Below are positions 6,271 through 6,523 of a stretch of 6,523 bases of DNA, in pieces. Both the position numbers and the translations under genes were made by a program. Below the pieces are notes generated by a model. It searched no databases, was not told the DNA's origin, and was given only the letters and a program-made list of their open reading frames with translations. Within the stretch, counting starts at the first letter, position 1, and each line of letters starts with the position of its first letter. The DNA is from Candidatus Kerfeldbacteria bacterium (GTDB taxonomy: Bacteria; Patescibacteriota; Patescibacteriia; UBA9570): positions 26,724 to 33,246 of the forward strand of contig DOSP01000017.1 of NCBI GenBank assembly GCA_003512175.1, written 5' to 3'.

Positions 6271-6523
6271 TGTTTTATCACCCTAATATCTGACTGCATC
6301 TGTTGCTGAAGCTGTTCACTATTCGGAAACCTTTGATTAGGCCGAATACACTTAATTAAGTCTATAGTCACTGCGCCAGTCAAGGTTATTGTCTGATCAA
6401 TGATATGTGCCTCAATTTGCCGGTCTTGTTCGCCAAAGGTAATGGCGGCTCCTACAAAGACAGCTGCTGGATAACGGTTACTCTGATGTTGCACATAACC
6501 GGCGTAGACGCCATCCGGGATAT
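6240..6523 (-). CDS. ribF: Riboflavin kinase / FAD synthetase RibF, C-terminal fragment (cut by window end)
   Basis: The last 93 residues of a leftward gene remain, entering from the right edge. They read IPDGVYAGYV, then RYPAAVFVGAAITFGEQ, then IEAHIID, TGAVTIDLIKCIRPNQRF, and a final helix rich in Gln and Ser. This matches the riboflavin kinase domain, which phosphorylates riboflavin to FMN: the family pattern is PPDGVYA, YPG.ANIGTRPTF, E.H.LD, and V.....RPE..F. The Glu of IEAHIID corresponds to the catalytic glutamate. The loop normally written NIGTRPTF is altered here to FVGAAITF. Most bacterial RibF proteins also carry an N-terminal FAD synthetase (FMN adenylyltransferase) domain, which would lie outside the window. 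The ribE start lies 31 nt inside this gene's end, indicating one operon. Confidence 0.85.
   Translation of the reverse strand, partial: IPDGVYAGYVQHQSNRYPAAVFVGAAITFGEQDRQIEAHIIDQTITLTGAVTIDLIKCIRPNQRFPNSEQLQQQMQSDIRVIKQCLQELSQNN
6277..6284 (-). promoter_or_regulatory. Likely ribosome binding site of ribE inside ribF
   Basis: The minus-strand sequence AGGGTGAT ends six bases before the ribE ATG at 6270. GGTGAT matches the 3' half of the canonical AAGGAGGTGATC complement of 16S rRNA. It is the clearest Shine-Dalgarno candidate in the window and supports the 6270 start. It is embedded in the last ribF codons, suggesting coupled translation. Confidence 0.5.

Overview
This window is a compact, gene-dense stretch of bacterial chromosome with about nine genes, two of them cut by the window ends. 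Genes overlap or are separated by a few tens of bases, and there is no gene-free stretch longer than about 50 bases. Most starts lack a Shine-Dalgarno sequence. The gene style resembles Patescibacteria (Candidate Phyla Radiation) or a similar small-genome lineage: a membrane-anchored thrombospondin type 3 repeat protein, an S11 peptidase with an extra N-terminal domain, and a kinase with an HQLRTP H-box. That placement is inference from style, not a phylogenetic result.

Left end (1-2020): the first codons of a leftward mnmA-like tRNA thiouridylase gene face a rightward operon, pdxS-pdxT-membrane protein. PdxS and PdxT together form PLP synthase, which makes vitamin B6 cofactor from ribose 5-phosphate, glyceraldehyde 3-phosphate and glutamine. 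The third gene is an unidentified polytopic membrane protein that starts in an ATGA overlap with the pdxT stop. The mnmA and pdxS promoters appear to be nested inside each other's first codons.

Middle (2058-5735): a leftward cell-envelope operon holds a proline-rich, TSP3-repeat single-pass membrane protein, an overlapping secreted D-alanyl-D-alanine carboxypeptidase, and a small two-helix membrane protein. It diverges from a rightward membrane sensor histidine kinase across only 46 bp. That gap carries two -10 elements placed so close to the ATG codons that both mRNAs are predicted to be leaderless.

Right end (5695-6523): a leftward riboflavin/flavin cofactor operon has the C-terminal end of ribF (riboflavin kinase), overlapping ribE (riboflavin synthase). 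The ribE 3' end overlaps the histidine kinase 3' end tail to tail by 41 bp. RibE carries unusual substitutions at positions that are normally conserved.

I found no mobile element, CRISPR array, RNA gene or clear intrinsic terminator. No wholly new system is evident. The most interesting signals are the overlapping and leaderless promoter architecture, the uncharacterised membrane protein coupled to pdxST, and the altered riboflavin synthase.
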